A stretch of DNA of 64,000 bases from Cytophagales bacterium WSM2-2. Its GTDB lineage: Bacteria > Bacteroidota > Bacteroidia > Cytophagales > Cyclobacteriaceae. Location: contig BNHL01000001.1 of NCBI GenBank assembly GCA_015472025.1, forward strand, positions 1,833,501 to 1,897,500, given 5' to 3'. The position numbers and the translations under genes were made by a program. Below the pieces are notes generated by a model. That model searched no databases, had not been told where the DNA came from, and worked only from the letters and a program-made list of their open reading frames with translations. Shown piece after piece: positions 17,804 through 24,847 of the stretch; the stretch's first letter is position 1, and every line of letters starts with the position of its first letter.

Positions 17804-19201
17804 GTGCTTCGCTCCTTCCGCCTGAACGACCCTTACCGCCTGCTGGGGGTATTATTGTTGATGATCGTTTTGGCGATTCCCCTGTTTGTCAGCACTATCC
17901 CATTGACGATACAGGAGTTGAAGGCGATGGTGCTCGGGGAGGCGCTGAATGACGGCAAAAACCTGTACCTGCAGGTGATCGATGATACACCTTGGCTTGC
18001 CGCACAATTCAATAAATGGACAGTTTGGTTCTTTGGAAGATCGGTTACAGCCAGGCAAATACTCGCGTTGATAATTCTTTTCGTGCAGGCGTCTTTCTTT
18101 TCATTTATTCTTATCCGCAACAAAGCCTACAATGAGAGCAACTATCTGCCCGCGCTAATCTTTGGGTTGTTATCCTTTTTCTCTTTCGATATGCTTTCAC
18201 TCTCGAATGAATTGTGGGCTTCGTTGATTTTGCTACTGGCGCTAAACAACTTGTTCAAAGAGATTGAGTTCAAAGTCCAGCGGGATGAGATTGTACTAAA
18301 CATCGGTGTTTACATGGGCATTGCTTCCTTGTTTGTTTTCAGCTATTCGATTTTCCTGATCGGATCATTGGTGATCTTATCCATATTCGCCCGACTAGAT
18401 TTGAGGAAGGCAATGCTTTTGATTTTCGGATTCCTTTTCCCGCATTCATTAGTCATGGCGTTGTATTTTTTCCGTGACGGACTTCCTGACGCGATGTCCT
18501 TTTACTATGGCTCCAATTTCACCATCCATACATTAGCGTTGGTTTCATGGAAGTCACTGCTTTGGTTGGGCAGTGGGTTGTTAATCTTCTTTTTCCTTTC
18601 AATGCTCATGTTGAGCCGTGAAGCACGATTTACCCGGTATCAATCTCAACTTTTGCAAGTGGTGATGATCTGGTTGCTAATCGCGATTGTTGAGATTTCC
18701 ATTACCCGCGAAAGAACACCTCATAGTTTTATCACCTGCATACCTCCGTTGGCCTATTTCATTAATCATTACTTGCTCCTCATTCGCAGAAGGTGGCTTG
18801 CCGAAACCACCCTATGGCTGCTCATTTTCTCAGTTGTCGGGATCAGTACGGCAGCGCGAATGAATGAATTCGAAAAAGTGGATTATTCAAAAATGTTTGT
18901 AAAAAACGAAAGCCCCAATCCCGACATCCGATCAAAACGAATCATGGTGCTGTCCGATCATTTTGAATTTTATCAGAACAATAGAATGGCCTCCTATTTT
19001 TTGAACTGGGATTTATCTAAAAACACTTTTGACTTGAAGCGTAACTACGAAGATATCGTCTTGATCAACGACTCATTTCAAAAAGATCCACCAGATGTGA
19101 TTATTGATGAGCAGGACAAGATGAAAAAAGTGTTTTCCAGGCTGCCGGCATTTGAAAAACAATATCAACGAAATGGCGTTCTTTACGAACGGATAAAGTA
19201 A
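17804..19201 (+). CDS. Polytopic membrane protein, DUF6427-like
   Basis: The 465-residue protein has roughly 10 to 12 transmembrane helices up to about residue 370, followed by a soluble C-terminal domain (SKRIMVLSDHFEFYQNN onward). The beginning LRSFRLNDPYRLLGVLLL resembles DUF6427 membrane proteins of Bacteroidota, whose function is unknown; the C-terminal domain is longer than I would expect. The GTG at 17804 is taken as start; in-frame TTG codons at 17774 and 17783 are alternatives. One base separates its stop from the M28 peptidase ATG, so the two are probably coupled. Confidence 0.65.
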   Translation: MLRSFRLNDPYRLLGVLLLMIVLAIPLFVSTIPLTIQELKAMVLGEALNDGKNLYLQVIDDTPWLAAQFNKWTVWFFGRSVTARQILALIILFVQASFFSFILIRNKAYNESNYLPALIFGLLSFFSFDMLSLSNELWASLILLLALNNLFKEIEFKVQRDEIVLNIGVYMGIASLFVFSYSIFLIGSLVILSIFARLDLRKAMLLIFGFLFPHSLVMALYFFRDGLPDAMSFYYGSNFTIHTLALVSWKSLLWLGSGLLIFFFLSMLMLSREARFTRYQSQLLQVVMIWLLIAIVEISITRERTPHSFITCIPPLAYFINHYLLLIRRRWLAETTLWLLIFSVVGISTAARMNEFEKVDYSKMFVKNESPNPDIRSKRIMVLSDHFEFYQNNRMASYFLNWDLSKNTFDLKRNYEDIVLINDSFQKDPPDVIIDEQDKMKKVFSRLPAFEKQYQRNGVLYERIK

Positions 19202-19202
19202 T

Positions 19203-20216
19203 ATGAAATTAAGGTTAGAGATGAATAACAAGTTAGTTCTGTTTGTCGCTTTTGTCTTTGTTTTGAATTCGTGCAATACCCGCAAGAAACCGGAGGAAAC
19301 ACAAAAACCTGTTCGCACTGTTCAGGTGCCTGCTTTCAACGCAGACTCCGCTTATTTTTTTGTGGATAAGCAAGTCAAGTTTGGCCCGCGCGTGCCAAAC
19401 ACCAAAGCGCATCAACAGACTGCAGACTGGTTTGTAAACCAATTAAAAAAATCCGGAGCTACCGTTACGGTTCAAGCTTTTGAGGCGCTTACGTGGGACA
19501 ATCAAAAAGTTCAATTAAAAAATATCATTGCCAGTTTCAATGCTTCGGCTCAGAAAAGAGTATTGCTAGCTGCGCATTGGGATACGCGTCCTTATGCCGA
19601 CAAGGACAAAGAAAAAAAGGATGCCCCGTTTGATGGAGCTAATGATGGAGCTAGCGGTGTCGGAATATTGCTGGAGATTGCACGGGTGATTGGCCAAAAT
19701 AAAGCACCCCAGGTAGGTGTGGATCTCATTTTGTTTGATGGTGAAGACTGGGGTGAGAAAGAAGATGAGGATAGCAAATTGAAAATGCCCTCAGGATATG
19801 AAAAATGGTGGTGTCTCGGTTCTCAGTATTGGTCAAAACACAAACATCAGAAAGGCTATAACGCGAGCTTCGGAATTCTATTGGATATGGTGGGATCCAA
19901 GCATGCGCAGTTCTTCCGCGAAGGAGCTTCCCTGGAATATGCACCTGGCGTTGTTGAAAAAGTATGGAATACCGCCACAAGACTCGGATACACCGATTAT
20001 TTCATTAAGACCAACGTAGCAGGGATCACCGATGATCATGTATTTGTTAATGAAATGGGCAAAATCCCAATGATCGATATTGTGCATTATCAAAGCGGTG
20101 TTGGTTTTTTTGGTGATTACCACCACTCACGTAAAGACAACCTTTCAATTATTAGCAAGGAGACACTTAGTGCTGTGGGCACAACTTTAATGAATGTCCT
20201 GTACTACGAAGAATAG
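19203..20216 (+). CDS. M28-family peptidase lipoprotein (glutaminyl cyclase-like)
   Basis: The 337-residue product has a lipoprotein signal ending LNSC (Cys lipidation site near residue 24) and an M28 zinc-binding fold. Visible ligands and motifs are AAHWDTRPYAD, FDGANDGASGVGILLE, LILFDGEDWGEK and IVHYQSGVGFFGDYHH. This pattern (DGEDWG and a WCLGSQYW segment) is closest to glutaminyl-peptide cyclotransferase-like M28 enzymes, so it may cyclise N-terminal Gln or act as an aminopeptidase. A second in-frame ATG at 19221 would give a shorter n-region. It directly follows the DUF6427-like gene. Confidence 0.85.
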   Translation: MKLRLEMNNKLVLFVAFVFVLNSCNTRKKPEETQKPVRTVQVPAFNADSAYFFVDKQVKFGPRVPNTKAHQQTADWFVNQLKKSGATVTVQAFEALTWDNQKVQLKNIIASFNASAQKRVLLAAHWDTRPYADKDKEKKDAPFDGANDGASGVGILLEIARVIGQNKAPQVGVDLILFDGEDWGEKEDEDSKLKMPSGYEKWWCLGSQYWSKHKHQKGYNASFGILLDMVGSKHAQFFREGASLEYAPGVVEKVWNTATRLGYTDYFIKTNVAGITDDHVFVNEMGKIPMIDIVHYQSGVGFFGDYHHSRKDNLSIISKETLSAVGTTLMNVLYYEE

Positions 20217-20218
20217 GA

Positions 20219-20767
20219 TCAGTTGTCCTCTTCTTTTTCGGTTTTGCTTAGTTCTTCGTCAAGAATTTTTTTGATTACCTCTTTCTGACGCTCGTCAATG
20301 GCGCTGTTTGTTTCAGCCTGCTTCTTCATAAAACTGAACATGGCGTTCTTTTTGATTTCATAAGCAATGAACACAGTGTACTTGTTTTGCTTCTTATCGA
20401 AATATTTTTGTTCCCCTATTTTGCGGAGGTCTGAGATCGTGGTGTTCACAACTTCACGTGACAACATTTGGAATTTGTCTGCCACGTCACCGGCGCGATC
20501 ATTTTGAGTCTGACCCAGGTATTGATCAGACACTTGTTTCATGGTAGTATTTACCTGACTCGCCAGGTAGGTTTTTGCTTCAATATCTGCTTTACCCCGG
20601 GCAATGTTGTCAGCAGAGCTTTCGCCCTTACCTGTACCCCTGAAAAATCGGTTATTTGATTCATAAGCGTTGCCCCTGAATGGCTCCTTTACCCTTTGTC
20701 CGAAGGGACCTGATCCGCATGAGCTTAAAATTGCGATAGCCACTAAAAAGAATGCTAATTGTTTCAT
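20219..20767 (-). CDS. LPP20-like lipoprotein
   Basis: The 182-residue lipoprotein starts MKQLAFFLVAIAILSSCGSG, with a Cys lipobox. The mature part contains RGTGKGESSADNIARGKADIEAKTYLA, a pattern of the LPP20/FlgT-N family in which a small beta-alpha domain recurs in envelope lipoproteins, and ends in a charged helix. Function is unknown. The ATG at 20767 is preferred to 20803 because only it begins with a signal peptide. Its stop lies 2 bases from the convergent M28 gene. Confidence 0.75.
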   Translation of the reverse strand: MKQLAFFLVAIAILSSCGSGPFGQRVKEPFRGNAYESNNRFFRGTGKGESSADNIARGKADIEAKTYLASQVNTTMKQVSDQYLGQTQNDRAGDVADKFQMLSREVVNTTISDLRKIGEQKYFDKKQNKYTVFIAYEIKKNAMFSFMKKQAETNSAIDERQKEVIKKILDEELSKTEKEEDN

Positions 20768-20994
20768 ATTCAGAATATTAATTTGGGTAATCCTACTTTT
20801 CATCCTAAACGAAAATAAAGTAAAAATTGTGCCAAATGTGTTTCGCCTGGAATATTATTGGGTGTGCCGATCCTCAGTGCTCTATATAACTGATAACCAC
20901 CCGTTCTACCCTATTTTGTTCTCTTTGAACGGTCGTTTTTTACGTTTTTTGACAAAACCTTACATCACTTTTTGACGTTACTTTGTGCAGAATA

Positions 20995-21026
20995 CAGGAG
21001 TGAATGTTAGTGGCTCCTGGCTTTTT
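20995..21026 (+). terminator. Attenuator-like hairpin in the leader of the 21032 gene
   Basis: CAGGAG (20995-21000) pairs with CTCCTG (21014-21019), followed by GGCTTTTT. The hairpin and T-run end 5 bases before the ATG. A TTACTTTG promoter-like box at 20978-20985 (one mismatch to TAnnTTTG) would start transcription just before the hairpin. The stem also contains the only AGGAG-like ribosome site, 31 bases upstream of the ATG. Confidence 0.45.
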
Positions 21027-21031
21027 AAACT

Positions 21032-21343
21032 ATGCAAACTATTTATATTGTTGGAAATCCTGGTTTTGTTGCGCTACATCACAAACGTTTAGATGACAAC
21101 TCAAAATTCCTCCGGGGGCAGGTGTCGATAGAGGTTCCGGGTAAAGAGGTGCAGTTATTTTGGGTACACGATCACAGTACATTAAAAGAACTAAAGCGGG
21201 CTATCGGTGCAGACCTGATATGGAAGTATCGCCTGCGTTTTTATTTGGATCTGGAGGAATTCACATATCCTCATGAAGAAACTGTAGAACTCAATGCCGA
21301 TGAAAAAGCATTGATGAAAAAAGTAATGCTGTCATTAGCTTAG
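21032..21343 (+). CDS. Uncharacterised small cytoplasmic protein (103 aa)
   Basis: The protein has no signal peptide or membrane segment. It begins with a strand-like MQTIYIVGNPG, contains VSIEVPGKEVQLFWVHDHSTLKELKRAIGAD and ends in a basic helix (ADEKALMKKVMLSLA). I do not recognise a family. The region upstream (20804-21031) holds a possible promoter and an attenuator-like hairpin; a strong terminator follows directly after the stop. The regulatory surroundings suggest a single, tightly controlled transcript. Confidence 0.6.
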   Translation: MQTIYIVGNPGFVALHHKRLDDNSKFLRGQVSIEVPGKEVQLFWVHDHSTLKELKRAIGADLIWKYRLRFYLDLEEFTYPHEETVELNADEKALMKKVMLSLA

Positions 21344-21351
21344 TTTTTTTC

Positions 21352-21388
21352 TTGTAGCCGAAGCATTACCTTGTTCGGCTACAATTTT
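21352..21388 (+). terminator. Strong intrinsic terminator directly before the second UbiA gene
   Basis: An 11-bp perfect stem, TTGTAGCCGAA (21352-21362) with TTCGGCTACAA (21374-21384), has an 11-base loop and is followed by TTTT. It ends only 6 bases before the ATG at 21395, so it either terminates the 103-aa gene or acts as an attenuator for the UbiA gene. Confidence 0.85.
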
Positions 21389-21394
21389 AATTTC

Positions 21395-22279
21395 ATGCGT
21401 TCTACACTGCTGCATCTTCGGATTCCGTTTTCCTACTTTCTTCTGCCGGTTTATCTCTTTGCAGTTGGCATCTCACCTAACTTTAATGAGCCCCGGTTGT
21501 TGTGGACTTTCCTTATCATTCATTTCCTGCTTTATCCTGCGAGTAACGGATACAATAGCTATTTTGATAAGGATGAAAAAAGTATCGGGGGTCTTAAGAA
21601 CCCGCCACCAGTAAACAAAAGCCTGTACTATGTATCGCTGATACTTGACGCAGCCGCTGTGATTCTTGCATTCTGGAAAATCAGCTTTCTTTTTTCGGTC
21701 ATGATTTTGATGTACGGCCTGATATCCAAAGCATATAGTCATCCATCTGTTCGCTTAAAGAAATATCCAATTGGCGGTTGGCTTACCGTGGGTTTGTTTC
21801 AGGGCTGTTTCACGTTCATGATGTGCTACGTGGGGGTGAATGATTTTGGAATTGAAAACCTGTTGCAAGCAAAAGTTCTGATACCGGCACTGCTTACTTC
21901 AACGATGTTGCTCGGAAACTATCCTATGACGCAGATTTATCAACACGAAGAAGATGCCAAACATGGAGATAAGACGATGAGCATGATGCTTGGAATCAGG
22001 GGTACGTTTATTTTTGTGCAACTCGTATTTGCGTTGGTCACGGTGGGGTTTGTATTGTATTTCAACAGCTACTTTTCGTCTGAGTACAGCTTGCGTTTTG
22101 TCATTGCCCTGGCTCCTGTAGTTCTGTTTTTTATGTTTTGGTTTTGGAAAGTCTGGAATGACTCATCAAAAGCAGACTTTTCAAATACGATGAGGCTCAA
22201 TTTTATTTCGGCTACCTGCCTGAATGGATTTTTTATTTACCTCTTCCTTTCCAACAGTCACGTGCTTCAGACTTTCTGA
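21395..22279 (+). CDS. UbiA-family prenyltransferase (second copy)
   Basis: The 294-residue membrane protein has eight or nine helices and a UbiA-like first motif NGYNSYFDKDEKSIGGLKNPP (N-x3-Y-x-D-x-D-E). The second Asp motif is less typical (QIYQHEEDAKHGD at about residue 188). The substrate is unknown. The ATG at 21395 is preferred to TTG 21371, which lies in the terminator stem. No clear promoter lies between the terminator and the ATG. Its stop abuts that of the convergent acyl-CoA synthetase gene. Confidence 0.8.
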   Translation: MRSTLLHLRIPFSYFLLPVYLFAVGISPNFNEPRLLWTFLIIHFLLYPASNGYNSYFDKDEKSIGGLKNPPPVNKSLYYVSLILDAAAVILAFWKISFLFSVMILMYGLISKAYSHPSVRLKKYPIGGWLTVGLFQGCFTFMMCYVGVNDFGIENLLQAKVLIPALLTSTMLLGNYPMTQIYQHEEDAKHGDKTMSMMLGIRGTFIFVQLVFALVTVGFVLYFNSYFSSEYSLRFVIALAPVVLFFMFWFWKVWNDSSKADFSNTMRLNFISATCLNGFFIYLFLSNSHVLQTF

Positions 22280-23938
22280 TCATTCCCAGACCACTGTGCC
22301 TTCCGTGGCATACCAGTTGGGATATTTTGGCAGATGAATTTTCTCAACTTCATTTCGCTTGACCTTAAGCGTAGGCGTCATTAAGCCATTGTTGATGGTC
22401 CAATCGTCTTTCATGATCACTGCTTTTTTTAGCTTCTCATAATCCTCGACTGTTTCATTCACCTCAGCAAGTGAGGAAGAAAAACTGGACTTGATCTCCT
22501 CCTTCGACTTGAGTTTCCCGGTATCCGACAGGACAATTAAGGCAATAGGTTGAGGGATGCCCATACCCACAACACACACCTGTCCAATGTTTTCATTTTT
22601 AACCAGCCGCAATTCCATTGGCAATGGTGATACATATTTCCCCTTATCGGTTTTGAAGATATCTTTCATGCGACCGGTGATGGTGAGAAATCCGTCTTTG
22701 TCGAGTGTACCCATATCACCGGTTTTCAGGAAACCATCCTGCGTAAAAACATCTTCTGTCATTTTGGATTCCCTGTAGTAACCCATCATCAAAGCGGGAT
22801 GCCGTGTGAGTATTTCACCTTCTTCTGAAAATTTTGCTTCCACTTTGTACATCACTTGGCCAACGGTACCTAGTCGTCTTTCTTCCTGATTACCATGAGA
22901 GATCGCGCTGTTTTCGGTCATGCCATAGATCTCGTTAACAGGTATACCAATTCTGTCAAACCATTCAAGCAATGGGAGGGGCATAGGCGCTGCACCTGAC
23001 ACCTGGAGCAATGAGCGAGAGAGTCCCATTTTTTTTCTTAGTGTACTTCTGATGATTGAATTCACGATTGGAATACTCAACAGCAGGTTTAGTTTTTTGG
23101 CAGGGAGCTTCTCTGAAATTTTTTTCTGGAAGCGGGCCCAGATACGTGGAACACCGAAAAATAAATGAGGCCGCACAGAAGAAAGATCTTTTGCAAAGCT
23201 GTCCAACGATTCAACAAAAGAGATGCTCGCACCTGAATTGCATCCGAGTACTTCTGTGATAAGCCGCTCTGCAATATGGCACAAGGGGAGGTAAGAAAAC
23301 AAAATGGGATGCGGAGGTAATGGCTTTACGCGACTGAGGTATTCATTGATAATTTGTGACGCATGCTCCATGGCCATAGCGTTAAACACAACACCCTTGG
23401 GCTTACCCGTTGTTCCGGAAGTGTACATGATGGTCATCATTTCTTCAGCTTTCCATGAAGCTGCCACTTCCAACGGTGTTTGATTAGCAATCCAATTGCT
23501 TACCAATTCTCCCTCTTTGATGCCATAGTAATCAATGCTGATTTTTTTTACTGAAGGAGGAATTCCTTTTTTCTGCTCTTCATAGTCATCCAGTTTGCCG
23601 ATGAAGATGGCTTTTGATTCACTGTGTTCGAGTATCTGATTAATTGAATTATCCGTGATATTGGCATACAGCGGTACAGAGACATGTCCGGTCATCATAA
23701 TCGCCAGGTCAGCCATGAGCCAATGCGCACAATTTTTTGAAAGGATTGCAACATTGCTGTGCAGAGGCAAATTCATTGAAAGCAACCCCGATGCCATTTT
23801 TCGTATCTCGTTACCCGCTTGCTGAAACGACCACTCGCGCCATTGACCTTGCACGGGCTGTCGAAGGAATATCAGGTTGGGTTTTTCTTTCTCCCATCGG
23901 AGAAAGTCGCGCAGAATACTGTTGTTATTTTCAGGCAT
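22280..23938 (-). CDS. Long-chain acyl-CoA synthetase / AMP-binding protein
   Basis: The 552-residue enzyme activates a carboxylic acid with ATP to an acyl-AMP and transfers it to CoA. The P-loop signature TIMYTSGTTGKPKGVV, the EIYGMTENSA motif, the GDMGTLDKDGFLTITGR hinge and the C-terminal lysine region (TLKVKRNEVEK) are all visible. The fold resembles bacterial and eukaryotic FadD15-type long-chain synthetases; chain length cannot be read. On the minus strand TAGATTTTG ends 4 bases before the ATG. A strong bidirectional terminator separates it from the next gene. Confidence 0.92.
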   Translation of the reverse strand: MPENNNSILRDFLRWEKEKPNLIFLRQPVQGQWREWSFQQAGNEIRKMASGLLSMNLPLHSNVAILSKNCAHWLMADLAIMMTGHVSVPLYANITDNSINQILEHSESKAIFIGKLDDYEEQKKGIPPSVKKISIDYYGIKEGELVSNWIANQTPLEVAASWKAEEMMTIMYTSGTTGKPKGVVFNAMAMEHASQIINEYLSRVKPLPPHPILFSYLPLCHIAERLITEVLGCNSGASISFVESLDSFAKDLSSVRPHLFFGVPRIWARFQKKISEKLPAKKLNLLLSIPIVNSIIRSTLRKKMGLSRSLLQVSGAAPMPLPLLEWFDRIGIPVNEIYGMTENSAISHGNQEERRLGTVGQVMYKVEAKFSEEGEILTRHPALMMGYYRESKMTEDVFTQDGFLKTGDMGTLDKDGFLTITGRMKDIFKTDKGKYVSPLPMELRLVKNENIGQVCVVGMGIPQPIALIVLSDTGKLKSKEEIKSSFSSSLAEVNETVEDYEKLKKAVIMKDDWTINNGLMTPTLKVKRNEVEKIHLPKYPNWYATEGTVVWE

Positions 23939-23991
23939 AGATCAAAATCTACAGACAAATTAAAAAACATATTAGGCAATAATTGATCAAT

Positions 23992-24022
23992 AAAAAAGGG
24001 AGACCGTTGATCTCCCTTTTTT
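23992..24022. terminator. Bidirectional intrinsic terminator (AAAAAAGGGAGA/TCTCCCTTTTTT)
   Basis: A 12-bp stem with a 7-base loop has A- and T-runs on both sides, so it can work on either strand. It lies 19 bases beyond the stop of the outer-membrane protein gene (24041) and so most likely ends that leftward transcript before the acyl-CoA synthetase promoter. Confidence 0.88.
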
Positions 24023-24040
24023 AAAGAACGACATCTCGCC

Positions 24041-24691
24041 TTACTTAGCTGTAGTTTTTTTGCCACCTCCTAAAAAAAATCCAACTTTAAAACTCAGATA
24101 GTCGCGGCTCTTATCCCCGGTATTATACCCGGACATCATCCCGTCTACAATCACTTTATCGTCAGAATTAGAAGTTGGACCAATATTATACTCGGCCGTA
24201 AATGAAAAATGATAAATGTCGAATCCGACCCTTGGATATAGTCCAAATTTGGATCCCGAAGACAGGGTTTTTGTTTCTTCTATCGTCATAACATAATTAG
24301 AAGTGTACCTGATCTCCGAATAGGAATATGAACTTCCTGTGGGTGTTGAAAAAATACCAACGCCAATACCTACAAAAGGCCGGAAAGAAGAAGAACTTCT
24401 CAGGTAATACTGGCCATTGATTGAATAAGAATTGATTCCTGAAAAAAAATCGTCTTCGGTGCCTTGTAATGCCTGATGATTGGCTACTGTTGTTTCAAAC
24501 CTTAAGCCTATGGTGACCTGATTATTCACCCGATAGGATGGTTCCAGGTAAAAGACTCCAGCGTTTCTTTGAGGGCCTTCACGTGCCACAGTAATACCTC
24601 CTCCGGCACTGAATTTAAATTTCCTGAATTCCTGAGCGTATAAATGTTGTACGACCAACAACAGAAAGAAAATCAATTGGGTTTTTCTCAT
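24041..24691 (-). CDS. Outer-membrane beta-barrel protein (PorT/OmpW-like fold)
   Basis: The 216-residue protein has a signal peptide (MRKTQLIFFLLL to YAQ) and alternating beta strands with aromatic girdles (FRKFKFSAGGGITVA, QVTIGLRFETTVA, SYSINGQYYLRSSSSFRPFVGIGVG, FSFTAEYNIG, YLSFKVGFFLGGG). It is an 8-stranded barrel of the outer_membrane_beta-barrel family; substrate or partner is unknown. A longer frame to 24829 lacks a signal peptide and is rejected. A near-consensus TACATTCG lies about 25 bases upstream of the ATG. Confidence 0.8.
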   Translation of the reverse strand: MRKTQLIFFLLLVVQHLYAQEFRKFKFSAGGGITVAREGPQRNAGVFYLEPSYRVNNQVTIGLRFETTVANHQALQGTEDDFFSGINSYSINGQYYLRSSSSFRPFVGIGVGIFSTPTGSSYSYSEIRYTSNYVMTIEETKTLSSGSKFGLYPRVGFDIYHFSFTAEYNIGPTSNSDDKVIVDGMMSGYNTGDKSRDYLSFKVGFFLGGGKKTTAK

Positions 24692-24834
24692 AATTTGATG
24701 GTTATGTGTGTGATAACGAATGTACTTGCATAGCCTGAAATCGTGTAACACTTCTGTTGCATAATGGCGTAATGATGTGACATTAAAATCCACTTGCCGG
24801 GACCAATCGTACGCTGGCATTGGCGACATTTTTA

Positions 24835-24842
24835 TACCTTCG
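24835..24842 (+). promoter_or_regulatory. -7-like element TACCTTCG, 5 bases before the polA start
   Basis: TACCTTCG differs from TAnnTTTG at one position; CTCTT separates it from the polA ATG at 24848. No clear -33 element is visible. Confidence 0.35.
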
Positions 24843-24847
24843 CTCTT

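Noticed and set aside
24794-24847. Extended N terminus of polA
   Set aside because: The 18 extra residues are unlike PolA and include the promoter-like TACCTTCG; the start at 24848 gives the conserved N terminus.
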